Positions 1-8,863 are shown, numbered from the stretch's first letter. The stretch is DNA of 64,000 nt from Palsa-189 sp963803735 (GCA_963803735.1 CAWDNV010000019.1:429912-493911), one strand, 5' to 3'. Made by a program: numbers and translations. The notes: a model not told the origin generated them from the letters alone.

Positions 1-615
1 CTTATGTAGGGGTGAAAGATGAAGATCAAGATTTGCAACAGGATGTTGTACGGGAACTAGTTTCGCTGGCCGTGCGGAACAACGGCAGCTCTAGTGGGTC
101 TCCTGAAGGAGCCTGCGTACTGAAGAAGATTGCGATCTGAGCTTTCAGGGGGCGCACGGGTTTTTCATCGGCCGCTTGTGAACAAGGCAGGTTCCGCGGT
201 GTTCGAACTACCTCCGCCGAGGACGCGGTTCTGCGCAGCAGACGTGAGCGTGAATTGGCTGAGAAGAGCAACAAACATCGAGCCCAGAAATGCGCCGTGA
301 TGATCTTCACAATTCATCTCCAGTGGGTGCACGGGCTTTACGAGCATGTTCATTTCACAGGATTTCATGCCGACAGAATTGAGCCGACTTATGCCTTAAT
401 GCCCAAATGGGATGATCAAGCGGGGCGAACTCTACTCTCCGGTAATGAAGACTGTCAAGCGCAATGGCACTCCGTGCACCTCTATACGAGTATACGAGGG
501 CTTCGGTCATACGCCGCGCCTCCCACAATAACTATCGCAGTCCTCCAGTGACATGCGGTCGCGCCGACGCCACGTACAAATCCCAGCCGGGAGGGTCCGC
601 TGCCCTTGTCTGCTG
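1..615. other. No gene recognised (left edge)
   Basis: Short overlapping reading frames exist on both strands here, but none has a recognisable domain, a convincing ribosome binding site or a plausible composition. I see no RNA gene, repeat or mobile element. The stretch is downstream of the PEP-CTERM gene and may hold its terminator, but I find no clear hairpin followed by a T-run. Confidence 0.4.
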
Positions 616-1437
616 TCAGCACATGCGCATCTGCGACGTCTGTTTCTGTTTCTTTCTTTTCATGCCAAGGAGGCTGACCAGAGCCATGCCGAAGAGACCA
701 GTACCGAAGAGGAATAACGTGCTAGGCTCAGGCGTCGGTGTTGGTGGTGTTGTATTGATGGTGAGGTTATCGATGCCGATTGTGGCCGGCCAGTCGATGA
801 ATTCTAGCTTCGTGACCCCAGCCGGGAACGCCCAGATGCCGCTCTGCCCCAGAAACTGCGGCGCCAGCTCAGTACCGCTAACGCCGGTCGCAGGAGAGTG
901 GAGGTACGGAGCACCGGGGCTCGTCCCTGGCATGACCGCGAGCGTTTGGAAGATCTGATTGCCGTTAGCATCGAAAGTGAAGTCGGGCCAGTTTGCGCCG
1001 CAACTGTTGTGACCATTCGGACACGTTCCATCTGGAAAGATCTCGTAATCGAAGCTCACGCTGTAGATTTGAAGTCCGTGAAAGACCATAGAGATCTCAG
1101 TGGAACTGCTTATGTTATCGATAAACGTGTCCTGACTATTCAAGTGCTGCGTAGTTCCATCTGAAGTGGCTAGGGTGAGCGGAGTAACCACCTGGTGCCC
1201 GACGGGGCCAACAAGGGGTCCAACGACATGTCCATCCCCAGTGTAGCTGTTGGAAGCCTGCGCACCAGTCACGGTCACTGAGCCAGGGCCTAATATGCCG
1301 TTCATATAATTCTGGACATTAATATCTGGGGCGCCATTCGCGAGGCTGTTGAAGTTGAAAGAGAGCGTAGTGGCCTCAACAGCTGGAGACAGCAGCAGGC
1401 TTGAACCTATGACTATGATGGCGAGCTTGAGTCGCAT
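616..1437 (-). CDS. PEP-CTERM sorting domain protein
   Basis: A 273-residue exported protein. Residues 1-22 form a signal peptide (MRLKLAIIVIG.., cleavage near VEA-T). The body is rich in Asn, Thr and Gly and matches no enzyme family I know. The C-terminus has the exosortase tripartite signal: PEPST at about residue 236, a hydrophobic helix, then a basic cluster (KRKKQK). PEP-CTERM proteins are cut by an exosortase at this signal and are associated with exopolysaccharide and floc formation. The exosortase is encoded 44 kb away at 45.1 kb. The start has a good ribosome binding site (AGGAGAGGAAGA before ATG). A sigma-54-type element lies 110 bases upstream. Unusually, about seven residues (TSQMRMC) follow the basic cluster. 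Confidence 0.9.
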   Translation of the reverse strand: MRLKLAIIVIGSSLLLSPAVEATTLSFNFNSLANGAPDINVQNYMNGILGPGSVTVTGAQASNSYTGDGHVVGPLVGPVGHQVVTPLTLATSDGTTQHLNSQDTFIDNISSSTEISMVFHGLQIYSVSFDYEIFPDGTCPNGHNSCGANWPDFTFDANGNQIFQTLAVMPGTSPGAPYLHSPATGVSGTELAPQFLGQSGIWAFPAGVTKLEFIDWPATIGIDNLTINTTPPTPTPEPSTLFLFGTGLFGMALVSLLGMKRKKQKQTSQMRMC

Positions 1438-1546
1438 TCTTCCTCTCCTTAGTTCCTTAGCTTCTTCAGGCTCATGGGAGAGGCACGGCGGTCATAGTAG
1501 TACTCCCCCGAGTGCGCTGGGTTGCCCCGGAAATCCGAGATAAACC

Positions 1547-1562
1547 TGCAAGAGGAATGCCA
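1547..1562 (-). promoter_or_regulatory. Sigma-54-type promoter of the PEP-CTERM gene
   Basis: On the minus strand the sequence reads TGGCATTCCTCTTGCA, with the -24 GG and -12 GC in exact sigma-54 spacing (TGGCAC-N5-TTGCW family). Transcription would start near 1536, giving a leader of about 99 bases before the ATG at 1437. The same arrangement precedes the second PEP-CTERM gene at 51400. PEP-CTERM genes in other bacteria are known to be under RpoN/PrsR control. That this site works here is inference. Confidence 0.6.
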
Positions 1563-1893
1563 TCCACTTGGGTTGCCGAGATCACTCAAATCATGAGAGA
1601 TAGAAGTAGCCAGCGAAGTCGCTTGTGCAACTGTTTTCCTAGAAAAGGTAGCGACACGGTTTCAGTTCAAACGAAGCAGCACCGGAAGTGAGCGCGATGC
1701 GGCCGGCTCAAATTAGATTAGGGTGGTGGCTAAGGCTTGTATAGAACTTCGAGCGAACCAGTCATCCCTATAGGTTGAGCGCCAGTGAGCTGGATTCAGG
1801 AGTTCTATGCCGGATTCTTTCGTCTTAAGACCGACTCTGGTGTGCTTTGCTTAAGGCAAAAAAAGGTTTTCTGGGCGGCGCGCGATGCGAGAC
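1563..1893. other. Intergenic, nothing recognised
   Basis: This stretch lies between the sigma-54-type element of the PEP-CTERM gene and the stop codon of the next minus-strand gene. I see no gene with domain support and no clear terminator hairpin. Small plus-strand frames here run into the antisense of the neighbouring gene. Confidence 0.35.
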
Positions 1894-3633
1894 TTAAGGG
1901 GTTGGGATGGTGGCCGATACCTCACTGGAATGCGCGCTCTCTACATCGCTCGAATCGACTGCGGTTACAATCCAGTAGTATTTCTGGCTATCCTGGACGG
2001 TCGTATCAGTAAAGGTTGTGATCGCGTCCACAGAAGAATTGATCTTCGCATATGGCCCTCCGGAGGTTGTGCCGCGGTATACGTTGTAGCCGATAACGGT
2101 AGATGTGCTCGGAGTCCAAGTTAAAGTGACCGAATGTGGCTCGATCCCGATCCCCGACAGCGAGATTGATGTTGGGGAATTCGAAGCATTGCTGGTTACG
2201 GAAACGCTTCCTGTTACGCTTCCGGTTGCTGCCGGCGCAAAAGTTGCGTTCAAGGTCACGGTTTGCCCCGGCGTAATTATAAGTCCAGCAGACATGCCAC
2301 TTGCGTTGAACCCTGGACCTGACACGCTGACACTTGAAAGAGTGATGTTTGAACTGCCCGAGTTAGTATAAGTTACGCTCAGAATAGAGCTGCTACCGAT
2401 ATTCACGTTACCGAAGGCCAGTGTCGACGCGCTGGCAGTCAGCGGTCCAGGAACAGGGATGACCCCGGTACTTCCTCCGAAGAATGCTCCGCTGATCGCT
2501 GCGTTGGCCCCACCAGTCCCGGTGACGTTGATTTTCACGTGTCCGGAAATATTCCAAACCAGATAGACTCCATTGTGGAACGAGGAAATGTTTCGGGTAT
2601 CCAGCACAGCGCCACTACTCGCATCCACAATCTGAATGGTTTCAGTCCTACTGGTGGTATCCCAATCCAAAGCATATAGGGCAAACTGATGCGACTTGCC
2701 ATCGGTGAAATTGAGGTCAAAACTGAAGCTCGAACTGCTATACCAGGTGGCCGCAATCCTTCCCGTACCGCTCCCTGTCTGCAGGGCTCGAGGATCGCTG
2801 GTGCTGGACGTCCAGGTATAGTTCAGCTGATTCTGCACGGCAAATGAAGCATAGGCGGGGAGACTCTGGGAATCATTGGCCACCGAATACCCGTCGGCTC
2901 CGTACACCCCATGCCAGCTACCTTCTGTGGTCGTATCCGTAGTGACGAAGCTAGCAACCGCACCGGTGGGTCCGCCGAAGAATGCTCCACCGATTACTGC
3001 GTTGGCCCCGCTAGTCCGGGTGACGTTGATTTTCACATGTCCGGAAATGTTCCAAATGACGTAGAGTCCATTTTTGAACGAGGAAATGTTTCGACTGTCC
3101 AGCACAGCGCCACTACTCGCATCCACAATCTGAATGGTTTCAGCCCTACTGGTGCTATCCCAATCCACAGCGTAAAGGGCAAACTGATGGGGCTTGCCGT
3201 CAGTGAAATTGACGTCAAAATCAAAACTTGAACTCACAGGCCAACCGTACCAGGTGGCGGCAATCCGTCCCGTGCCGCTCCCTGTTTGCAGGGCTCTGGG
3301 GTCGTTGGTACTGGACGCCCAGGTATAGTTCTGTTGATTCTGAACGGCAAATGAAGCATAGGCAGGGAGGCTCTGCGAATCATTGGCCACTGAATACCCG
3401 TCGGCTCCGTACACCCCACGCCAACTACCTTCCGTGCTCGTATCTCTAGCGACGAAGTTAGCGACTGCAGCGGTGTTAGTGGTAGCTGCGCACGCGACAT
3501 TGCCATATTGGCTGATGACACCTAATACGCTCAGCGCATACATGAAAAGAGCAAGAACGCGCGAGATGCTTTTCGTGTGCCCTTCGGCGCGATTTGGGCT
3601 TTCGCTAATGCATTGACGTAGTTGTGCAGTCAT
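1894..3633 (-). CDS. Secreted protein: two repeat domains, Ig-like and Fn3
   Basis: A 579-residue protein with an N-terminal hydrophobic segment at about 25-48 that looks like a signal peptide (cleavage near CAA-TT). Two copies of a ~160-residue domain follow, at about 56-222 and 226-390, each with TEGSW-x-GVYGADGYSV near its start and SGHVKINVT near its end. Next come an ASH/choice-of-anchor-D-like Ig domain (about 395-495, LAFGNVNIGSSS) and a fibronectin type III domain (about 497-577, YNVYRGTTSGGPY). No catalytic residues are evident, so an adhesive or matrix role is inferred. The same repeat domain occurs once in the 4366 gene and three times in the 11854 gene. There is no PEP-CTERM tail or lipobox. 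Confidence 0.85.
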   Translation of the reverse strand: MTAQLRQCISESPNRAEGHTKSISRVLALFMYALSVLGVISQYGNVACAATTNTAAVANFVARDTSTEGSWRGVYGADGYSVANDSQSLPAYASFAVQNQQNYTWASSTNDPRALQTGSGTGRIAATWYGWPVSSSFDFDVNFTDGKPHQFALYAVDWDSTSRAETIQIVDASSGAVLDSRNISSFKNGLYVIWNISGHVKINVTRTSGANAVIGGAFFGGPTGAVASFVTTDTTTEGSWHGVYGADGYSVANDSQSLPAYASFAVQNQLNYTWTSSTSDPRALQTGSGTGRIAATWYSSSSFSFDLNFTDGKSHQFALYALDWDTTSRTETIQIVDASSGAVLDTRNISSFHNGVYLVWNISGHVKINVTGTGGANAAISGAFFGGSTGVIPVPGPLTASASTLAFGNVNIGSSSILSVTYTNSGSSNITLSSVSVSGPGFNASGMSAGLIITPGQTVTLNATFAPAATGSVTGSVSVTSNASNSPTSISLSGIGIEPHSVTLTWTPSTSTVIGYNVYRGTTSGGPYAKINSSVDAITTFTDTTVQDSQKYYWIVTAVDSSDVESAHSSEVSATIPTP

Positions 3634-4365
3634 TCAGAAGAAGTAAGTTTTGGCCTGCTCCCGTTACGACCGTGCGGGCGCAGCTCAATTCGGTGGGGGG
3701 ATCCGAACGGCGACTAGCTTAGAAGACGGGCCAAAAGGACTCTACTGGCGGCTGGTTCAATTAGAGGACAGGGGTGTGGGCAATAGGTGTACAGGTTTGG
3801 GTCTAACAGTCGAAGAAGCTTCGTGCCATTCTATCGGACCTTTGACCAGCCTAGCTCGCCAAATGCCTCAAATCCAAGGGGATGGCTCAGTTCGTTTTGT
3901 AGTTGGATCTCTAATGGTCTACGTCAGCGGTCTATCCGCGGAATGATGGCAGGTCCACCCGCATCATCCCACGGACGAAAAGCGGCAGAATGACACCGTG
4001 ATGCCGACCGACACAACAGGTCTGCTTTGTTCGTTTTGGAACTGGGCGAACTATATCGACACCGTTTCTGTTTCTTCGGCAATTAGGCAGTTCGTAACTG
4101 GCTGATTCCATTGAAGCTGGACGCATCCCCGTATGGTGAGCCGTTTGCTTCAGGGAGGGTAAGATCAGGTGCCCCCAGCATACTTGAGAATCAGGTTGCT
4201 GGAAGCACAGCGGCAAATGCGAACTACACACAGTTGAGCGGAAGTTATGAGGTCATTGGAATTGCGTTCAAGCCAGTATGCGGTGGCGGTTCAAGCTTTT
4301 ACAGCATCACTCTCACTCGGGGAGTGGGGCATTGCTTCGCGCTTTCTGGCGGGAGATAGATCGAA
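3634..4365. other. Intergenic between divergent secreted-protein genes
   Basis: About 730 bases separate the divergent 579-residue and 275-residue secreted-protein genes. They must hold both promoters. One small plus-strand frame at 4111-4359 has no recognisable features. I see no sigma-54 element with correct spacing. A TGGCACG on the minus strand near 3829 lacks the -12 GC. Confidence 0.35.
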
Positions 4366-5193
4366 ATGACGATACGACTCTTGCTTTTGTTGATCCTTCT
4401 GGCCTCCATCGCTCAGGCGCAAACGCCCGCGGCCGCGACTTTCGTATCGCAGGACGCAAGTACCGAGGGTAATTGGCTGCAAAGATATGGAGGCGATGGA
4501 TATGCCATAGCCGGCGGCCCGCAGATGCTTCCCGCTTACGCATCGTTTTCCATTCAGGGGCAAACGAATTATACGTGGGCTAATAGCACGACGGATCCTC
4601 ACGCCCTCGCCGCGTTAACCGGGACGACACGAACCGCCGCGGCCTGGTACAGCGCTTCCGCCTTCCATTTTGATGTGAACCTCACCGATGGCAAGTCCCA
4701 TCAGTTTGTCCTTTACGCCTTGGATTGGGATACCACCAGTAGGGCTGAAACCATTCAGATTGTGGACGCGAGCAGCAGTGCTGTGCTGGACACCCGAAGC
4801 ATTTCCTCGTTCAGCGCTGGGATTTACCTGGTTTGGAATATTTCCGGACATGTGAAAATTAACGTCACTAGGACTGCTGGGGCCAACGCCGTAATCAGCG
4901 GAGCCTTCTTCGGGACGCCCGTGCCGCCGCCTCTGCCGCCCTGGATGAGCCTGGGAATGCTGCTCTCTGGTTTCTCTGTGGATCAAGCCGCGCTTTCCGT
5001 TTTTCACGGATGCACGGTGGGGGACACTTCCTGTTCGGTGAATATCTCCATCTGCGATGAGCAATTGCGGTGCCTCCCCTATAGTCCCGGAGCGCATTCT
5101 CTCACGCTGTATTTCGAGAAGAGCGACGGAGGAACGACCCCTATCGTGCGGACCAAGATCGCCACAGCCGACGTGCAAGTGACCACGCAATGA
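4366..5193 (+). CDS. Secreted protein with one repeat domain
   Basis: A 275-residue exported protein. Residues 1-18 are a textbook signal peptide ending AQA-QT. A single copy of the window's repeat domain covers about 22-183 (TEGNWLQRYGGDGYAI, then the Asp/Trp-rich core and SGHVKINVT). After a short proline-rich linker, a C-terminal region (about 195-275) carries four Cys in a short span and does not match a family I know. An 89-base stretch inside the repeat (4710-4798) is identical to one in the gene at 11854-15648. The function is unknown; it is probably an extracellular, carbohydrate- or matrix-associated protein. Confidence 0.8.
   Translation: MTIRLLLLLILLASIAQAQTPAAATFVSQDASTEGNWLQRYGGDGYAIAGGPQMLPAYASFSIQGQTNYTWANSTTDPHALAALTGTTRTAAAWYSASAFHFDVNLTDGKSHQFVLYALDWDTTSRAETIQIVDASSSAVLDTRSISSFSAGIYLVWNISGHVKINVTRTAGANAVISGAFFGTPVPPPLPPWMSLGMLLSGFSVDQAALSVFHGCTVGDTSCSVNISICDEQLRCLPYSPGAHSLTLYFEKSDGGTTPIVRTKIATADVQVTTQ
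4710..4798 (+). repeat. 89-bp exact repeat shared with 15441-15529
   Basis: These 89 bases, inside the repeat domain of the 275-residue protein, match 15441-15529 in the third repeat domain of the 1264-residue protein without a difference. The flanking sequence of the same domains differs at many positions. The pattern suggests gene conversion or a recent exchange between the two genes, which lie 10.7 kb apart. Confidence 0.85.
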
Positions 5194-5574
5194 CGCTTTA
5201 GCCCGCGTCAAAAGAAAATGCCGGAGATGGCGCTTATCCTTACCAAATGAGTTTGCGCATCATTCGGGAGTCGCACAAGGAACTACCTGGCAGCTGTGCC
5301 GACGGTAGGCGCATCCGTTAGACCCGTTCTAATTCTTCATGACACGCCACGTCAGCTGTAATCGATACGAGCACTTGCGCGTTGTTCCTGGCGATCTTTC
5401 GGCTGTGTCGCAGCCAGCGTAAGGGGAGTACCCGTCTTCTTAAGTAGACATTGAAAGAGCAAGGAACTCATCTTTAAACATCAGTGGTAAGGCGGGCGGT
5501 CAGGCCCAAATTGGAAGTCCTTTTGACAGGTTCCTTGCGGGCTTCGAATATCACGACCTGTAAATTAAGACGCT
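5194..5574. other. Intergenic between convergent genes
   Basis: About 380 bases lie between the ends of two convergent genes. No reading frame with support, no clear rho-independent hairpin and no repeat was seen. It marks the left border of the accessory block that runs to about 10.5 kb. Confidence 0.3.
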
Positions 5575-6486
5575 TTATTGTTTGTCTCTCGTACCGCCCG
5601 AAGCCTCCATTTCGGACTTAAATTCGCTCGCCATCTGGGTCCGAAAAGCCTCCCACCGATTTGCCCCATGCACCTCGAAAATATCCAGAGTTGCAGTTCT
5701 CCTTGCATCCTTCATGATTCGTTCCACATCAATCAATCCAGGTTTCTCTCGTATCGCCCGTATGTGAGCTCGTTCGTGAATTGAAAAGAATTCCTCGTGT
5801 CTTTTGACGGTGATCGTGGTGAATTCGATCGCTTGCGTTAGTAAATCTTCAATATTCCGAAACAGGATTGAATGGCCGTCAAAATATCGATCCTGAGCGA
5901 GTTTTAGGGCAGCCTCATGCGTAAGGGCATTCTTCATGAGCATCGCCAAATTATTAGACAACCGTTCAATCTGCGAAGCTGGATTTGGCATGTAAGCGGG
6001 GGATCTGAGTATCCCTAAAATGGATTGGGCTTTTTCTCCATGGTTCCTGGCCGTTCGCCTGATCCATGAGGCCGCGCCGCTGGCAACTTCGCAAAACAGA
6101 CGTTTCTGAAGCAGATTCTCTAGGCGCGAGTCTTGCAGGGCGGCCGCCATCATGATGGACTTGGCGTTCTCCTCGATGATCCTATTAAACCTGGAGATGA
6201 AAATACTCAATTCCTGAAACTCCGTTTGAAGTTTCCGGCTGAGCTCAATACGCTGGTCGATGTCCGGACTACTCTTGCCGGGATAGACCGATTGAGCTTG
6301 TTGGTCGAGCTTTACAAAGGGCTTGGTCATTAAGCATTCTCGATAGTCTTCTTTTGCAATCGCCTTCCTGAAATCATTTTCGTTTTGACAGGAGCGTATT
6401 TTTTGGACCAGCCGAAGAATCCATTCTTTCGGAGACAAGTAAATTTCAAGTTTCTCAAGGCTCCTCTGTTGTGAAGCTATGGACAT
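5575..6486 (-). CDS. Hypothetical protein, helical, 303 residues
   Basis: I do not recognise this protein. It is predicted to be mostly alpha-helical, soluble and mixed in charge, with no signal peptide or membrane segment. Its helices contain runs such as RLENLLQKRL and ERLSNNLAMLMKNAL. It begins two bases after the stop of the upstream zinc-ribbon-like gene (6489-6884), so the two form an operon. The pair sits beside the recombination-like cassette at 7.7-10.5 kb and may belong to the same accessory element. No catalytic motif could be picked out. Confidence 0.65.
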   Translation of the reverse strand: MSIASQQRSLEKLEIYLSPKEWILRLVQKIRSCQNENDFRKAIAKEDYRECLMTKPFVKLDQQAQSVYPGKSSPDIDQRIELSRKLQTEFQELSIFISRFNRIIEENAKSIMMAAALQDSRLENLLQKRLFCEVASGAASWIRRTARNHGEKAQSILGILRSPAYMPNPASQIERLSNNLAMLMKNALTHEAALKLAQDRYFDGHSILFRNIEDLLTQAIEFTTITVKRHEEFFSIHERAHIRAIREKPGLIDVERIMKDARRTATLDIFEVHGANRWEAFRTQMASEFKSEMEASGGTRDKQ

Positions 6487-6488
6487 AC

Positions 6489-6884
6489 TTACCTTCCGCT
6501 CACGAGCGCCATTCGGTTTTCAAGATTCGCTTCAAGGCTTCTAATTCGGGCCTCCAACTCATTCTGCTCCAGCGCTCTCATCGCAATATTCGCTAGATAT
6601 CCCACCGCATTGGCAACTCGAGGTTCAATGATGCCTTTGCGGACCTGGTTGATAGTTTCGGACAAGAGCGCGATCGTATCGCCGCTGTTTTGTATCTTCA
6701 CGTCAGGAATCCCTGGATCCAGAGTTTTCATCCGATTGCCATGCCCGCCGAGAGATTGGGCTGCTTTTCGGTCTGCGGTTCTGGATGGGTCGTGAAAAAA
6801 ACAAAATTCTGAGTCCGTTAGTGCAGCCACTTTGCATTTCGAACCGTCCGATTTGCTTGCCTTACACAACTTTCTCGTTCCCAT
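6489..6884 (-). CDS. Small zinc-ribbon-like protein (DUF5763-like)
   Basis: A 131-residue protein from the ATG at 6884, chosen because AGGAGG lies nine bases upstream. An upstream in-frame start at 6932 lacks this. The N-terminus carries a probable zinc site, LC-x8-C-x9-C-x2-H (KLCKASKSDGSKC.. then FCFFHDP), like the short DUF5763-type proteins common in environmental bacteria. The C-terminal half has a charged helical segment (LEARIRSLEANLE) that could pair as a coiled coil. The role is unknown, and the gene is probably cotranscribed with the 303-residue gene downstream. Such small Cys/His proteins often accompany mobile or phage-like DNA, but that is inference. Confidence 0.65.
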   Translation of the reverse strand: MGTRKLCKASKSDGSKCKVAALTDSEFCFFHDPSRTADRKAAQSLGGHGNRMKTLDPGIPDVKIQNSGDTIALLSETINQVRKGIIEPRVANAVGYLANIAMRALEQNELEARIRSLEANLENRMALVSGR

Positions 6885-7379
6885 AGAAGAGTTCCTCCTA
6901 GGAAATTCTCGTAATACAAAATGAGACTGCATTCGGAAGTTTCGAGCGGTTTGATATGTTGTAAAACGAAGAGGGTACTAATTACAAACCCATAACCGTA
7001 CGGCACAGCCCGACCTCCGGCCCCCGCCGTTTCGGTTATGAGCGCACGCGGTGCGCTGTGGATTACCCATTAAAACTATAGCAGCAACGCTAGAAACACA
7101 AGCTTTTTCAGTCGACCGATTTAATTATTCAAGCGGAATAGCCGATCATCTTCTCAAATCCGTGCCGCTTTTATTCCCGTCAAATGTCCGTCAAGCGCAC
7201 AGAATATGAGGAGGACTATCGGGGAATGCGCTGCGACCTCTTGACGAACTATTGGAAAGATACTCGCTCGATGTAGCCGCGAGTGACCTCCAACTCTTAT
7301 AGATAGCCGGTGGTACCTATCGGACGGGATCACAATGGTAATTCAGTGCTGTGATTAGAGACGTTTGTGATTTCGTGGT
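6885..7379. other. Intergenic in accessory block
   Basis: About 495 bases separate two minus-strand genes. I see no convincing gene, tRNA or attachment-site repeat. The promoter for the zinc-ribbon-like operon must lie in its left part. Confidence 0.3.
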
Positions 7380-7550
7380 CTATTCTGGCTTTTGCTGATC
7401 TTTCTTGTACTTTGCCCAACGGGCTTGAACTGCTTTTCGGGCTAGTTCTCGCCTTTCCTGAGGAGTGAGCTTAGATACTCTAGCCTTACCGCCTTTCAGC
7501 CCACCTAAGCGACCGAGAGCAACCGCATGAGGGTTCTTTTTCTTCGCCAT
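7380..7550 (-). CDS. Small basic KGG-type protein
   Basis: A 56-residue, Lys/Arg-rich protein starting MAKKKNPHAVALGRLGGLKGGKAR and ending in a helical LTPQERRELARKAVQARW segment. It belongs to a widespread group of tiny proteins with an LGRLGGLKGGKAR-like motif and an ARKAVQARW-like helix, often annotated as KGG- or histone-like. Nucleic-acid binding is plausible from the charge but not proven. The ATG at 7550 is preferred. A longer frame from 7637 would begin inside the inverted repeat described at 7637-7673. It is divergent from the recombination-like cassette and could be its regulator, though no helix-turn-helix is obvious. Confidence 0.6.
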   Translation of the reverse strand: MAKKKNPHAVALGRLGGLKGGKARVSKLTPQERRELARKAVQARWAKYKKDQQKPE

Positions 7551-7624
7551 CCACGAAGACAGTGCCAAATAGGCTTCTAAAAAGCAAGAGAGGAAAGCTC
7601 GCCCGTCCTGCATAATTTTCGCTA

Positions 7625-7654
7625 TTGACACATACAAGACCGCTTTAGTACATT
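7625..7654 (+). promoter_or_regulatory. Sigma-70-like promoter of recombination cassette
   Basis: A perfect -35 box TTGACA (7625-7630) is followed after 18 bases by TACATT (7649-7654), four of six matches to the -10 consensus. Transcription would start near 7661 and run into the cassette genes. The -10 region lies inside a near-perfect inverted repeat, as expected for a repressed promoter. Confidence 0.5.
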
Positions 7655-7673
7655 AACCATACTAGAGCGGTCT
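7637..7673. repeat. 14-bp inverted repeat with 9-bp spacer (operator or recombination site)
   Basis: The left arm AGACCGCTTTAGTA (7637-7650) and right arm TACTAGAGCGGTCT (7660-7673) are complementary at 13 of 14 positions. They are separated by CATTAACCA. The palindrome covers the -10 region and likely transcription start of the cassette promoter. An operator is the simplest reading. The arm and spacer lengths also resemble tyrosine-recombinase core sites. No second copy was seen in the window. Confidence 0.6.
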
Positions 7674-7700
7674 GGAATGCACCGAGAGGAAACCCTGGTC

Positions 7701-8456
7701 ATGAAATCAAAAAGCTACGTGAAAAACACAGGGGTAGCGCAGAGACTTTGGGGCAAGCTGCCGCGGATCGTCCTTAACACTCTCGCCGAACTGACAGATA
7801 CATATTCATTTTCGGTCCAATTCGGAGACTTGCTATTGCTGAACGGGCTTTGGTACGTGACCCATACAGGCCTTCTCAGATTGGCTTCCCGGCGTCGCTG
7901 TTTTTCCATACGCGTTCAGCCGGTCTACAAGTTCTGCGAACCGAATTCAAGGCGATGGACCTTTAGGGCAACGGTCTATAAAAGCTGTTCCCGCGACGGG
8001 TTCGTCGGCTACGGCGATGCGGATCCTTCAAATGTGTCGCCACTTGTTCGTGGCGCCGAGTTACGTGTGGCCGAGACCCGAGCAGTCAATCGAGCTCTTC
8101 GCAAGGCCTATGGTATTGGCCTCTGCTCCGTCGAGGAACTTGGGTGGGAACCGAAGCCCCTCAATCCATCTGATCCGCAAAAAGCCCATTCCGCTTTACA
8201 CAACAACAATGGCCATCAGAATGGGAACCCACGCCTCCGCGATCGCCTCTGCCTTCTGATCCGCCAGCATCAGCTCGATGCAAATCTCGTCAAAGCTTAT
8301 GCCACCGATTCCTGCGGTACTCCCAACTTGCGAGACGCCACGCGAGAACAGATTGAAACTTTCATTGGCAACTTGGCCGACTGGGCGACGAAAGACCGCC
8401 CAGGGCTTCTCTGCAAGCTCAACAGCTATTCCAGATCGCAAGAGGTCACCTCGTGA
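7701..8456 (+). CDS. Putative single-strand annealing (Rad52/ERF-like) protein
   Basis: A 251-residue protein from the ATG at 7701, which has AGAGGA ten bases upstream; an earlier ATG at 7677 is possible. Residues about 95-155 carry the best clue: a GYGDADPSNVSP segment followed by AELRVAETRAVNRALRKAYGIG. This resembles the 'AETRAxNRALR' signature of phage and mobile-element annealing proteins of the Rad52/ERF superfamily. The role would be pairing of single-stranded DNA. The C-terminal ~90 residues look like a separate small helical domain. The gene heads a tight five-gene unit with ssDNA-binding-like and nuclease genes, which supports a recombination role. Assignment to the superfamily is by motif only. 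Confidence 0.55.
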   Translation: MKSKSYVKNTGVAQRLWGKLPRIVLNTLAELTDTYSFSVQFGDLLLLNGLWYVTHTGLLRLASRRRCFSIRVQPVYKFCEPNSRRWTFRATVYKSCSRDGFVGYGDADPSNVSPLVRGAELRVAETRAVNRALRKAYGIGLCSVEELGWEPKPLNPSDPQKAHSALHNNNGHQNGNPRLRDRLCLLIRQHQLDANLVKAYATDSCGTPNLRDATREQIETFIGNLADWATKDRPGLLCKLNSYSRSQEVTS

Positions 8457-8863
8457 CACGGCACATTCCCGGCCTGCATCGTGAAAACGGAAATAGCGCA
8501 GATAGCCTTGAAGGTGTTTTCCTCGTCCGCGTGGACAGGGCGTTCTATCGTTGGCATCCCACCAGACCTTTTTATCTCGTGCGGTTCTCTGTGCTCGAGC
8601 CTAAAGCGCACAACGGCCATTCCCTGACTGGACGGATCTACTGCACACCCAAAGCAATATGGCGGCTGACTTGGTTCCTTCGAGATTTCAACTACAACAC
8701 CGATCTGCTGGGCCGAGACGAACTCGACGAAAAAGCCCTGCTTGGATTGCAAGGAATTGTGCGCGTATCACACACCACGTTGAATGGTCATTCTTTCCTG
8801 AATTTGGACGGATTCGCTCCTGCTGCTGATTGGGAAGAATTTGCTCCGGCAGCGAGCCAATAG
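8453..8863 (+). CDS. Putative ssDNA-binding-like protein of the cassette
   Basis: A 136-residue soluble protein overlapping the upstream gene by four bases (GTGA), so it is translationally coupled. It has a compact beta-rich middle (FYLVRFSVLEPKAHNGHSLTG..) and conserved-looking CTPKAIWRLTWFLRDF and LQGIVRVSHTTLNGHSFLN blocks. These recall the OB-like, DUF669-type proteins that accompany annealing proteins in phage recombination modules. I cannot place it in a named family with certainty. Context between the annealing-like protein and a RecB-like nuclease suggests it binds single-stranded DNA or recombination intermediates. Confidence 0.5.
   Translation: MTRHIPGLHRENGNSADSLEGVFLVRVDRAFYRWHPTRPFYLVRFSVLEPKAHNGHSLTGRIYCTPKAIWRLTWFLRDFNYNTDLLGRDELDEKALLGLQGIVRVSHTTLNGHSFLNLDGFAPAADWEEFAPAASQ

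Noticed and set aside
3825..3842. Sigma-54 promoter for the 579-residue secreted protein
   Set aside because: The minus strand has a perfect TGGCACG, but the -12 element reads TTCTT and lacks the GC, so the spacing rule fails.
4111..4359. Small plus-strand gene before the 275-residue protein
   Set aside because: No ribosome binding site, no recognisable domain and unusual composition.
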